Shown here: positions 11,045-22,103 of the stretch, piece by piece | Position numbering within the stretch: position 1 is the first letter of the stretch | Layout: each line of letters begins with the position of its first letter | Assembly (NCBI GenBank): GCA_016508695.1 | Contig: VNKQ01000018.1 | Coordinates: forward strand, 434,001 to 498,000 | Direction of reading: 5' to 3' | Length of the DNA stretch: 64,000 bases | DNA from: Hyphodiscus hymeniophilus | Lineage: Eukaryota > Ascomycota > Leotiomycetes > Helotiales > Hyphodiscaceae | Position numbers and translations under genes: made by a program | Notes under the pieces: generated by a model | Seen by the model: only the letters and a program-made list of their open reading frames with translations | Databases searched by the model: none | What the model was told of the DNA's origin: nothing

Positions 11045-12881
11045 ATGCCACCCAAAACGGCCGTAAGGGCACAATCCCCAAGGCGATTCGGTCAGCGCAG
11101 AAGACGAATACCCGAAGCCCATAAACTCCCCTTCAGTGCAGTCGCGAGGCAATTTGGCTTCAGGGCAAGAGACCAACGAGCATGGCTAGAAGCGTCGAGC
11201 GACTGGCCCGATCTACCGCGAACCGCCTGGAAGCCCAAATCCATACTAGGTGCTGGGGGTTTCGGAATTTGTGCTCGGTTCACACGCGCTGGTGTTCTTA
11301 CTCGCGGTGCCATCGGACCTTTGCAATCCCCAATGGATATTGTTGTTAAGCAACACCATTGGGGAAGAGTCGAATCGTTAACTGTGGAATCTAGACTCTT
11401 GATGCGGATGAAGAATTCCTCTTCTATAAGTGGCGGAACCGATCACATCATCGACATATATAAAGAAATCTACAGGGACCCTGGATCGGGCTTGAATCCT
11501 ACCTATGACCCTAGCCCATGGAATGATACTGGACTCCCTATGATGGCTCAAAATGTTGCAAGAATCTATTTAGAGTATTGTCCTGGAGGTGATTTGATGG
11601 ACAGGCTTTTGAAACTGGACGCCCAACAAAATTGGTCCGAAGAGGAGCTTTGGCGACTGTTGGGCTGCCTTACCAAAGCTGCACTGGTGATGGAACATGG
11701 GACGGAGAAACCTAGCCCTGCAACAACATGGCAGGATCCCCCTATCTCACATTTTGATCTCAAACCCGAAAACAGTAAGCAAATTATACTTTCAGACCAA
11801 CACCGGCAGGGCTAATAAGTTCTACCCAGTCTTTATAGGCACTCATAATGTTCTTCCTGGCCAAGATCACCGCCGGCTACATGCTTTCAAAGTAAGCTTA
11901 TCCCAAGAGCCTCAATACCACCCCATAGCTTAAGCGCTAATGAAAATGAGTAGATCGCGGATTTCGGGAGCGCATTACCAGGCCCTCCATCTGGCCCTCC
12001 TGACTTCAGCAACCCTACTTGGACAAGACAAACGGAATGGCGAGGTACGCCGGGCTGGGTAGCACCCGTAAGAATAGACATGATGTTTTTTGAAAGAGTT
12101 TCGACTGACTGTTCTTATGCAGGAGCAAATGACTCAACACACAGAGCGTCTCATTGGATTATCGGCAAACATGTGGGGAATTGGTCTCATTATGCATTTT
12201 ATCATGGTTCACCGCGGTCGTGTGGACCCAATTCACGGACTACTACGAGGAGTATCTCCCCCTTCGCCAAATCCAAATCTCGATCCGTGGCGTTATAGTT
12301 TCGAGACCTTCCGCGCAACAAGCGCAACAATCCAAAATATGCCTCTTACATTTGATGCCCTTGGACACGATCTTCTATCCACTCCCTATAGTAGACACCT
12401 TATAGAGCTCGTCCATGGTTGCTTGGCATATTATCCAACGGAGCGTCTTCAGCCAGACCAATTGCATGAGAATGTGCAAGCAACTCTGGACACCATCGAT
12501 ATAATGCATGAGCTTCATTATGGCAACCATTTGACCCCGCCGCTCACTTTGGGTGCAAACGATCAACCTCCTGTTCCAACCGTTCACCCTCTGTACACCG
12601 CGGCAGAAATCAACGCATTCACCAATCGCACAACTCATCCTAATATGGACTTGCCTGAGTATATCCCGGGAGTGGGACTTCCTGTCGTCGGTCCGGGCAC
12701 TGCTCCAGCTGTCGCTCTGCTATTCCCCCCTGCCGTGAACACGCGGGCGGTACTGCCACTTACTCCAGCTCAAGTAGCTGCGCTGCAACCACGTCCTCCA
12801 CGCCCACCGAGAATACCTGCTGGAAATCAGGCACCAAGACCTGCGCCACGAAGAAACCCCGTGAGAGCCGCACGACCATGA
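11045..12881 (+). CDS. protein kinase-like protein, non-RD (paralog 2)
   Basis: Predicted protein kinase of 551 residues, paralogous to the gene at 4371-6096. Exons are 11045-11774, 11839-11891, 11954-12067 and 12123-12881; intron phases 1, 0, 0 match those of the paralog. Motifs are LGAGGFGIC (glycine loop, about 69-77), IVVK (Lys102), HFDLKPEN (236-243, Phe in place of the RD arginine), DFG (264-266) and GTPGWVAPEQ at the end of the activation segment. The N-terminus is basic (RRFGQRRRR). After the kinase fold comes a proline-rich tail with repeated PRPP-type and Arg/Pro sequence (last about 60 residues). Shared blocks such as ARIYLEYCPGGDLM and NEEELWRLLGCL/SEEELWRLLGCL show common descent. 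Substrate and pathway unknown. Confidence 0.85.
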
Positions 12882-13459
12882 AAGAGGTTGCGGGATCAGT
12901 ACTGTACACCTAACAAGCGATTCGACGATAATGCTTTAGCTTTCTCGGCAGCGGCCTTACGCAGCCCTCCCGGGTGATCGGTGATCTACTTAATTCACAT
13001 TTGCCTCTGAAGGCTTTCATAGAGATGTGAAAATTTTCCGTTTATTTTGTCTTTGCTCGCTATGGTGCAGGCTTCCGCATTAGGCTCGCTAACAAAAAAA
13101 CAAAGTTTACAAAGATAAAGGACAGCTCTGGCTGGCAATGTCTTGTCCACTATGTTAATTTTTGGGTCGAAGTCCTATCTTTTACAAGTATTTCAAATGC
13201 TGAATGATTGAAACGTATGAGGAATTCGACAAATGCCAGTGGGGGAACCAGGCATATTGTTAAACTGTAGATAGAAATGTATAATTAGCCGAGCGGCCAT
13301 TCGCGCTTGTCACTTATGGATTGATTGAAGTGAGTGGAGTCAAGAGAGGGCTGACACAATCGAAGACGAGCACTAGCGCGTGCTTCCAAACGTATCTCTA
13401 GCCAGAACGCACGCAATTTATGAACTTATTCTGCAATAATCATCCCCACTTACTTGCGA
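12882..13459. other. intergenic between convergent genes
   Basis: 3' flanks of kinase paralog 2 (plus) and of glutaminyl-tRNA synthetase (minus). No open frame of note. Confidence 0.6.
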
Positions 13460-15793
13460 TCATGCTTTTTTAGCGTCTTCCTTCAGGCTGACAATTCTGT
13501 TCATGACAATGTTATCATCAGTAGAGTCGCGATCCAGGCAGAAGTAAGCAACCCGCATTCCTTGGAAGCGGACAGTCTCTGATCGAGTCTCCCCGGAGGC
13601 TATATCCCGCTCCCCTTCCAGGCTTGGCCAAGGTGCTCTTCGCTTGATCTCAGCAAAACCTGTTTCAATCATAGCATTAGGATATGTCTCCTCTGATACC
13701 GGGTTGACAACTGCCAGAAAGCCGTCCGGATGCGAGTCGGGATTGTCGACGTTGAAAAGCTGGTTGAAAATTCGGACCGTGGCATTGATGGGGCTATTCT
13801 TGGAAGGACAGTCCGCAATCCAATGAATATAGCTATTCTCAGTTAGAATATAGGAAATGTGTGACTTGCCGATAGACTGATGGAAGTTCTAATGTGATAC
13901 TGATATGAAGATAAAACTTACGTCTTAGGCTTTTTGAACGTAGCCCCTTCCTCTGGCTTCTCGTAATGAGCACGTACTAGAGTCACCAGGCCAGTTGTCG
14001 GGTCTGTCTCGAACCCAGTAGCGGTGATGGGAAACGGTACTTTCAGTAATCCAACAGAACTTCCAGGCGCAAGCCGAAAGAAGTCTTTGGAGGCCGTTTC
14101 ACGGAAATCGCTTCGTTCAATGTAAACAGTCTTTGTGAAAGGCACGGTATGAATCTAGAGAAAGTTCTATAATTAGCTAATATTGAGAGAAGAAGGGAAG
14201 ACATACCCCAAAGGCAGGATCCTTAGAGAATGGCAACTCCACCATTTCCATATAATCCTCTGTTAGGTTCTCAATGACCACTGGAATAGGGTCGAGAACT
14301 AGCATAAGTCGGGGGACAGTGTTTTCTAGATATCCGCGGACGACTCGCTCGAATCTTTTAATGTCAATCGTGGTTGTAGCCTTGGTTACGCCAAGTTCAT
14401 TGACGAATCTTAAGATCGACCCAGGAGGAACACCGCGACGACGTAATGCAATAAGGGTGTAGAGACGAGGGTCATCCCAGTCTCGGACGCAGCCATTCTC
14501 GATGAGACTTATGATCTTGCGCTTAGAAAGAACAGTGCCAGAGACGTTGAGTCGGCCGAATCTTTGAACAGTGTTAGCTGGAGTGGATTGAGCTAAATTT
14601 ATACGCAAGGGTTAAGGAAATATATGACTTTCTCCGGGTTGTGACTAAAGAATTTGCCAGGTTCGAGGGATGAAAGAAGTGAATGGGGGGGGGGGGGGGT
14701 TAAAAATAGTAGTCTACTCCACCGTGGCAAAGACTCACTCTCGCTGCATCGGCTTATAGACCTCGACTTTGTCACATAGCCATTCATATGAAACCCTCGA
14801 AAGTTCAAATTCCGTGGTGCATAGTGAATGTGTAATACCTTCGAAGCTGTCGCATAAGCAATGAGTGAAGTCATATGTAGGATAGATCTTCCATTTATCA
14901 CCAGTGCGATAGTGCCTCACTGGCTTTTCCTCCGAATCGAGAACTCGGTAGGCGGCCAAATCCCACATTTGTGGATTACCGTCTTCCAGGTTCTGCTTCA
15001 TACGCAAAACAGCCTCCTGCGGCTTGTATTTACCATCTCGCATTGCTCTGAACTCGGTCAACGATTCGGAAAGAGGACGGTTTCGGTGTGGGCAGGCGTC
15101 TCTAGGTCTGTTCTTGCCCCCGCCGCGCTGGGCAACGACTTCAGCCTCTGTATTCGGTGTTAGACTATGGCATCAAACTGGACCCAAATAATCATGGCAG
15201 GGTTCGCCCCCATCAAGTAACTTACTAGTACAATGACAGACATAAGCGCCATCCCTATTGATCAAATCTTCCGCCAACTCGTAAAGGCGGTCAAAATTGT
15301 CGCTAGAATGTGTGATCTTAACCGGTTTGAAGCCTAGCCAACTGACCATTTCCTCGATGGCAGTGAAATACTTTTCTTCCTCGCCAGCTGGATTCGTATC
15401 ATCAAAGCGTAAATAGCAATCTCCGCCGTGGAATCTTGCAAACCCAAAATTGATCAATATGGCTTTGCTGTGTCCCAAATGAAGAAATCCATTGGGCTCT
15501 GGTGGGAAACGGGTCACAACTTTGTCAATATCGTTTTGACCAATGGGTCTCTCGCTATATACATCTGCAAGAAATCCGCCCTTGAACATCGAATCCGCGT
15601 CAATTGGGACGTCCTTTGTTGGCGGCGGCATTTTGGGCCTTGGCGGGGTCGGCCCCTTTGGTGGTTTGGGTGCCTTTAGTGCTTTTTCTTTCTTCGGTTT
15701 TGGTTTGGGTTCAGCAGGGTGTTTAGGGTGGTAGGAAATGCTCTTCACCGCCGCACCGTCTATCACTTCACTGGACTCAATTTTGTCTACCAT
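13460..15793 (-). CDS. cytosolic glutaminyl-tRNA synthetase
   Basis: Class I aminoacyl-tRNA synthetase charging tRNA-Gln with glutamine; 645 residues. Five exons: 15793-15226, 15147-14739, 14561-14207, 14154-13922 and 13832-13460. Exon 1 has a Lys/Pro-rich leader and then RFPPEPNGFLHLGHSKAI, the HIGH-type ATP-binding motif, and RFDDTNP. Exon 2 continues QRGGGKNRPRDACPHR and ends before GRLN. Exon 3 carries VSGTVLSKRK, the KMSKS-equivalent loop. The last exons form the beta-barrel anticodon-binding domain. It lacks the long appended N-terminal domain of yeast Gln4, so the short leader is the main difference. Introns are 51-177 bp; the second contains a run of 15 G on the plus strand. Housekeeping, presumably single copy. 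The domain order and both ATP motifs make the identification secure. Confidence 0.95.
14685..14699. repeat. homopolymer run (15 G on + strand) in a GlnRS intron
   Basis: Fifteen consecutive G on the plus strand, which is poly-C in the pre-mRNA. It lies inside the 177-bp second intron of the GlnRS gene, about 40 nt downstream of its GTGAGT donor. Such runs slip easily in replication and in sequencing, so the exact length is doubtful. Confidence 0.9.
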
Positions 15794-16238
15794 CGCCTTG
15801 TGTTACTGTTGATGTTATTTATACATGTTTCATGAGTCACCCCGTTTTCTTATCACGTGCCCTTGACGCTTATCTCATAAACGCTTCCGCGCACACGAGC
15901 CGAGCCGAGTAAGGGATCACCGTCTCTTATTGGTCTAAGAGCTAGTATTACAAGTTAATGCGCCTCTAAGTGGACTAGTATCAGTTCAGGTGTGTTATGA
16001 TTTCTCGGTGTAAACCTTTACGAAATTGATGCCCAGTAATTTTGTAGAGCATATAATCTCAAGGTTACCGCTGCTCTCCTCATTTTTAAGATCCGGCTGC
16101 TCTGAACTCACCATGATGGAGGGGGTAAGGACAGAAAGTTTTACAATTAAGGTGCCATAGGCAGCAACGACTTGACAAGTGCCCAGCGCAGACGGACAGG
16201 TTTATTTAATAAGAACCAATTTACTCGTAGCAGTCCGT
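15794..16238. other. GlnRS promoter region, no gene seen
   Basis: Upstream of the GlnRS start. Contains a CACGTG (E-box-type) hexamer near 15854 and no coding frame of note. It borders the tandem duplication. Confidence 0.5.
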
Positions 16239-16800
16239 ATTCCCAACGAGTTAATATTAGATGCGAGCGGCAATGCCTAGATAAACCAATTATGAAATGA
16301 TGATTTCGCATCTAATATTGGACCCGAGCGAAAGACAAGATTAACAGGGGTCACTAAACCAGGGGTGCCCAACATTGACACTGTGATGCATCTTTATTCT
16401 GGCTGGGAGCCATTTGAGACCAGCTTATAGGCTTCGATGGGTAAGTCGTGTCTAGTTCCTCATACTAGGGGCCCCTACTAATCTCTTGCTGTTTGAGAAA
16501 ACCACCTCTACAAGGGCTTATTCCCAACGAGTTAATATTAGATGCGAGCGGCAATGCCTAGATAAACCAATTATGAAATGATGATTTCGCATCTAAAATT
16601 AGACCCGAGCGGAAGACAGGATCAACAGGGGTCACTAAACCAGGGGTGCCCAACGTTGACACTGTGATGCATCTTCATTCTGGCTGGGAGCCATTTGAGA
16701 CCAGCTTACAGGCTTCGATGGGTAAGTCGTGTCTAGTTCTTAATACTAGGGGCCCCTACTAATCTCTTGCTGTTTGAGAAAACCACCTCTACAAGGGCTT
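16239..16800. repeat. 281-bp direct tandem duplication (two copies)
   Basis: The block from about 16239 to 16519 is repeated immediately at 16520-16800, with period 281. The copies differ at about ten sites, mostly C/T and A/G transitions; several are CA versus TA, the pattern expected from RIP-like mutation. Shared landmarks are a TTCCCAACGAG start, a GACCCGAGCG segment and a GGGGCCCCTAC segment. No open frame runs across either copy. The unit also contains an internal inverted repeat (separate entry). It could be a non-autonomous element or a local duplication; no terminal inverted repeats or target-site duplication are evident at the outer ends. Confidence 0.9.
16253..16319. repeat. inverted repeat (hairpin-capable) within the tandem unit
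   Basis: A 14-bp arm at 16253-16266 (AATATTAGATGCGA) is perfectly complementary to 16306-16319 (TCGCATCTAATATT), with a 39-bp spacer. In the second copy the arms are 16534-16547 and 16587-16600 with one mismatch (T to A). This could form a stem-loop or be the terminal repeats of a very small element. Confidence 0.85.
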
Positions 16801-17266
16801 ATTTACGGAGTAAAAGGTGTTTCGAGGTCCTTTAGCTCGCTAACGTAGCTAAAATAGCATGAAAATCCCCTGAATAAGTGACCCTGTACGTTGATCATGA
16901 CAGTCCGCACTAGACACGACTTACCCATTGAAACCTGTGCGTTCAAAAACTGTCCTCCAACCGACCCATGTATACTCAAAGACTTCAACGGTAGCCGGAT
17001 TAACCATGTGTGTAATGCTCAGAGCCCAAATGTCATCAAGCAGAAGAGACCGGCAATGACTGTAAACACCGGAAGAAGAGTCAATGGCCTCTGCCGGCAA
17101 TCTGAGTCGGGAAATTTCATACATGTCTTGCTTCCATATTGTTTGTCCGGCATCACTCCGTATGAGAATAGAGAGGAGAAACTGAATGGCAGTATAGACA
17201 GATCAAAAGCCACTAGAGTAATACCAACTTCGGAGTGACAGCTCGATTCCAACCAATCTCGTTTTC
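16801..17266. other. intergenic, no gene seen
   Basis: Between the tandem repeat and the 3' end of the SDR gene. Opposing short frames at 16803-17252 have no recognisable content. Confidence 0.5.
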
Positions 17267-18250
17267 CTAGAACCTCATTCTCATCACGAGCTTGTCTTCC
17301 TTCACTATTTCCTGCTCTCTGCTATAGAGCTCAGGCAAGTCCCAGGTCACACTAATGTATCGTCCAGCGAGCCACTCGCGCTTCTGCGCAACTAATGAGA
17401 CCATCGAATCTCCGGCGAGCTCAGGTGTGTCTATCAGTACTAGGAACCATTAGGATCTTTTCCACTTTCAGCGGGTGTAACTTACCTCCATGCATCTGCG
17501 TTGGCATCTTTCGAGCCAGCTCCGTTAACACGCCCCCAGGATGTATGCTATAGGCTAGCAGACCCTGCTTTCCGTGATCCGCCATCAGGAATTCCGTCAA
17601 TCGCATGACGGCAAACTTCGTAGTCTGATACCCACTCGCTCCCTCCCTGATCATAAGACCTCCAATGCTGCTCAAATTGATAATTGTTTTGTCGCCGCCC
17701 TTCATCAGCAAAGGTAAGAACGCCTTCGTCACCAGGTATAAGCCTTTGATATTGACCTCCCAATTCATCCACCATTCATCCGAGTCATCGTCTCCAATCG
17801 GCGCGAACCCGCTCAAATACCCCGCATTATTGATCAGGATATCCAGTCTCCCGAAAGCGCCCTCCGTCTCCTTGACAGCATTCGCAACGCTTTCCTTATT
17901 TAAGACATCGAGTTTGATCGCCAGTACCTTGGGGGCTTTCTTCCCGGCCTCTTTCGCCGCAGAGTGTAATTCGGCTTCGAGGTTCGAGCAGTCGGATCGT
18001 GCCCCAAGTGCGATGCCTTCTGCGCCCGCTCTCGCAAAGGAGATGGCCGTCGTGCGACCCACGCCTTTAGAGGCGCCTGTTATGAAGACGTATTTGCCGC
18101 TCAAGTCGGCCTTCGCGGAGTCGATTGCGGGGTAGGTATCATGGTGTGTTGTGGAGGTAAATGAGAAACCTGCGAACATCAGCTGGAATAATGGAAAGGG
18201 AAGGAATACAACGCACCTGCATTGACAGGCTGCGAAGGATAAGATGCCAT
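17267..18250 (-). CDS. short-chain dehydrogenase/reductase (SDR)
   Basis: NAD(P)-dependent oxidoreductase of 293 residues. Exons are 18250-18217, 18169-17486 and 17430-17267; introns of 48 and 55 bp (phases 1 and 1). A polar leader of about 35 residues precedes the Rossmann start GKYVFITGASKGVGRTTA (TGxxxGxG coenzyme motif). It continues with NNAG (structural/catalytic Asn), a Ser in LSSIGG and the catalytic YQTTK (YxxxK). IHPGGV completes the coenzyme-binding loop. The last exon encodes a helical C-terminus ending in a basic tail (MRMRF). Length is somewhat over the usual 250-270. No signal peptide. The substrate cannot be told from sequence. All catalytic residues are present, so it should be active. 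Confidence 0.92.
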
Positions 18251-19766
18251 TGGAAAGTGTGCGAGGAGAGTGAAACGACAAGTGCACAGATTGGAGAAAG
18301 CGAGAGAGATGCTGCAGTTTTTATGTGACGCGAGCCCTCCTGCAAGTGCAAGGATTCATCACGTTCTTCCCCACAGAAGGCTTTCGCTTTGCTAGGGGTC
18401 GGAGATAGACTCGGAGATAAGCAGCATTAAAGTGCTGACTTGGTGGCACCAACGGATCGGAACTTGCATTCATCTAGCAAGAGCCATGGGAAGTTCCGTT
18501 GCCCGTCATTTCATTATACTTGTGTTTCACGTCATATCATACCAGTACTGTAAGGATATGGGAATCCCCCGAGCTCGACAGCAGGATGATGGGACATTAG
18601 CGGTTATCTCTCCAGCAACGCATCTAAACAACACTTTATCGGAAATCGAAGACTGTTTGTTTGCTATTTCATACGTAACCAGCTTCGGTTGTTTTCAGTT
18701 ACCTTATTTGGGCGAGGAGGACTCCCCATGTCGGAAGCCATCCCCGGCCCTCGACTCCTATCCGCCAGTGCCTCGTCCTTCTCTCCACTGACTTAGCACT
18801 TGACGAGTGAATCCGCCGATCAAGATGGATGGGATCTATCAGCAACCATAAACCCGCAAATCGATTGTGCATTGTGAAATATTCCTTAAAGCCGCCGAGA
18901 TTTAAGACCGATTGATGAATTTATAGGCGTTGACATCAAGATGTGGCCCCTTGAGTACTCTCCCAGTGGTAGAGAGGGTGGGCAAGTACCTGTCGATGAC
19001 ATTGATGATGTGATACATTCATTATACGAGTACATGAAAACACCAAGGGCATCTCGCCTGCATTGTGAAGTATCCTCTTTCCACACTTCTGTTTGCAACC
19101 TCCAGCATGCCGTTTCAACATTCAAAGGATAACTGCACTCATCTTGCTACAAGTGTTGCGGCTTCTGGCAGGTACCCAGACATTATGCGATCATCTGTGG
19201 AGCACGTTCCAATATGCTTTGCTCAACGAAAGAATCTCAGCCCTCTCCCGCGAAAATGCAGATAGGCTTCCGGGAAGAGACAAATGGGATCAATATTGTT
19301 CGGGTTACAGCGCAAGGTCGTCTCAAACTGCCTATTGAGTGCGATAGCTTTAGATACCTTTGGCTCTGTCATTATCCGTTGTACATTGCGTTCCTGCAAT
19401 AATTTCCCGATCACATCTTAAAGCTTTTTGATCATTCTGAAACATTCCGTTTGAGGACTTACAGATCAATTGGAGTTGTGGCTTGAGAGTCTGTTTGAAA
19501 GTAAAATCTAGCGGAGTAGCGAAATTAACGTCTGGCGCAGAGTATCTTTCCGGTCTTAGGAATCGTCACAAAATCAGCCAGCTCCATGCCTGGCCTTCCA
19601 TCACCTCGTATGTCCGATCACGTGAACTATCCGTTTGTTCACCTGTGCTTGGAAGCTCTTCTATACCTCGACACAAGTTTTCTTCCCTGAAAATACAATT
19701 TACTTTCCTTCGGGATCTCACCAAGTAAGTCAACTTGGTTAATCTGTCTTCAATCAACATCAGACG
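18251..19766. other. intergenic, no gene seen
   Basis: 1.5 kb between divergently transcribed genes (SDR on minus, dynamin-like on plus). Open frames at 18432-18791 and 18886-19414 overlap on both strands and lack motifs. It should hold both promoters. Confidence 0.45.
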
Positions 19767-22103
19767 ATGGCTGCGACGGCGATGAACGTGGTGAGTCCAG
19801 CGCAGTTGGACATCATCGATGGACTACGTGCACTTGGAATATCGAAATATGTGGCCCTGCCCCAGGTACAGAGCATTAATCACTACTGAAATCCATACCA
19901 AAACTGACGGTACGCAGCTAGCAGTCGTAGGAGATCAATCAAGGTGAGTTTATCTCAAGGCCCGAGGCTTTCCTGCTGACTCTCGTAGTGGCAAGAGTTC
20001 CGTCCTCGAAAGCATCTCTGAGCTTCCTTTTCCGCGAGATAGTGGATTGTGCACCAGATTCGCGACTCAGATTATTTTTCGTCGTAGTCCAGAGAGTAGC
20101 ATCAAGATCACGATCATACCAGGACCTGATCGCGACAAACAAGAAGCGGACAAACTCAAAAGATACGTGAAGGATGGACTGACAACGATGATGAGCGATG
20201 TATTCCTTGAGATACTCGAAGAGGTTCATTTTCTGTGCCAACACGCAGTCAATACGTCTGACTAACTGCGTCGCAGGTATGCCAACTGATGGGAATCCCT
20301 GGACCTGGTGAAACGCTTGGATCAAGCCAATCGACTTTCAGCGATGACATGCTGAGTATCGAACTCTGTGGCCCGGACAAACAGAATTTGAGCATCCTGG
20401 ATATTCCTGGCATTTTTCGAACACCGACAGAAGGTGTTACCACCGAGGACGACATTGCTTTAGTCAGAATAATCATGTACCGTCACATAAAAGATGAGAG
20501 AACCATCATCCTGGCCGTTATTCCAAGTAATACAGATATCGCAACTCAGGAAATCCTATCTATCGCCAAGGTACTGGATCCGAAAGGCCTTCGGACTCTC
20601 GGCGTCTTGACGAAGCCCGACTTGATAGATGACGGCACAGAGCAAAACGTAATGGACCTTGTGAATGGGAAGCGCAATCCACTCCATTACGGATACTGCA
20701 TCGTCAGGAACCGAGGCCAGAGCGAATTGTCAAGTAACTCTAAGACACGAGGTGCCAAGGAAAAGGAGTTCTTCTCCGCAGAGCCTTGGTCAAGATTGGA
20801 TCCAGACCGTGTCGGAACACCTGCTCTACAGAGACGTTTGCAGCAGATGCTGATCGGCCTTACTCGTCGAGAGTTCCCGAAGGTTCAGATCCAGATCTCT
20901 AAAGAACTTTCAAGCTGCCGAAAGCACCTGGAGAGCCTTGGTCCCAGTCGAGAATCTACAGACCAGCAGCGCCGCCTCCTAATCGAACTTGCGAAGCGTT
21001 TCCAGGGACTGGCAAGTAACGCCTTGGACGCGTGTTATTTCCGCGACGAAGTGCTCATAAATACTCCTCAGCTCAGACTCGCAACACTTGCCGTAGAACG
21101 TATGGAACGCTATTCGGCCGACATTGAGCAACTTGGACATACAATCAATTTCGATTCTGGTAAAGATGTCGTTCCGGAGGAAAAGACGAGTGTGCCCCAT
21201 TCCGCTTCCGAGGACTTGAATGATCTGTCTGACCGTCACGTCGAGGATGCTGAGGAAGCTGAAAACAAAAAGCTACAATACCCGGAGATACTGGACTTCA
21301 TCCAAAGCTATGAGCGGACTGCACGGGACGAAGACGGTAGTATCCTCGATTGGATAGGAGACGAGTACAGAAAGGCGCGAGGTTTCGGCTTGGCAGATAT
21401 TGGCCCATCAATATTGCCCACAATCTGGCAAGAGCAATCGAAGAATTGGAGGGCCGTAACATTGGAGTACATTGGTGACACCATTGTGCTTGTGCACGAT
21501 TTCACAGTCCGGGCTCTCGCTCACATTTGTCCCAATGAGGAGGTTCGTTGTGGGCTGTGGTCGGTGCTATAAGAGCAACTGGTTGGTAAATATTGCGCCG
21601 CCCGCGATCATGTGGACTTTATCATCAAAGTCGAGCATTCCGGCACGCCTCTGACCATGAATCACTACTTTAACGAGAATTTGCAGAAGTGTAAGAGTCG
21701 CCGCCTGCAAAAGATGCTGGAGAAGCACGCCGAAGACTCATATGATCGTCACGGCCGGCTGCTGGCACAGGCCAACATCGTCAAGCTCGACCAGGTCATG
21801 CAGTCAATGGCGATGGGCAACTCGGACCACACGATTCAAGATATCCATGATATCTTGGAGTCGTACTATAAGGTGGCCAGGAAGCGCTTTGTGGATACCA
21901 TCTGTATGCAAGGCAGCGACTTCCATCTCTTGAATGGTCCTGGCTCGCCGTTGCGCATCTTCGGTACCTCTTTCGTGGGTGGTCTTTCCGAGGTCCAGTT
22001 GGATCTGATTGCTGGGGAGGATGTTTCCACAAGGCAATTGCGGAAGAACTTAGAGACTGAGATCGACGCTCTAGAGAAAGGGAAGAAGTTGCTGGGAGCT
22101 TGA
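19767..22103 (+). pseudogene. dynamin/Mx-like large GTPase with in-frame stop
   Basis: Dynamin-superfamily GTPase. Exons are 19767-19865, 19918-19943, 19989-20223 and 20277-22103. The G domain is complete: GDQSSGKSS (P-loop, residues 38-46), the switch I Thr in LCTRFATQI, DIPG (G3), TKPD (G4) and NRGQ (G5). The middle/stalk region follows. At 21570-21572 a TAA interrupts the frame after CGLWSVL. The same frame then stays open for 177 more codons, reading EQLVGKY and FIIKVEHSGTPLTMNHYF, the expected continuation into the stalk and GTPase-effector region. As written the product would be 551 residues and lack the C-terminal assembly region; without the stop it would be 728. A recent nonsense mutation, an assembly error, or stop readthrough are all possible. 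No intron plausibly removes the stop. Confidence 0.75.

Noticed and set aside
16239..16800. Tandem 281-bp repeat read as LTRs of a retrotransposon
   Set aside because: The copies are immediately adjacent with no internal region, no TG...CA ends and no primer-binding site.
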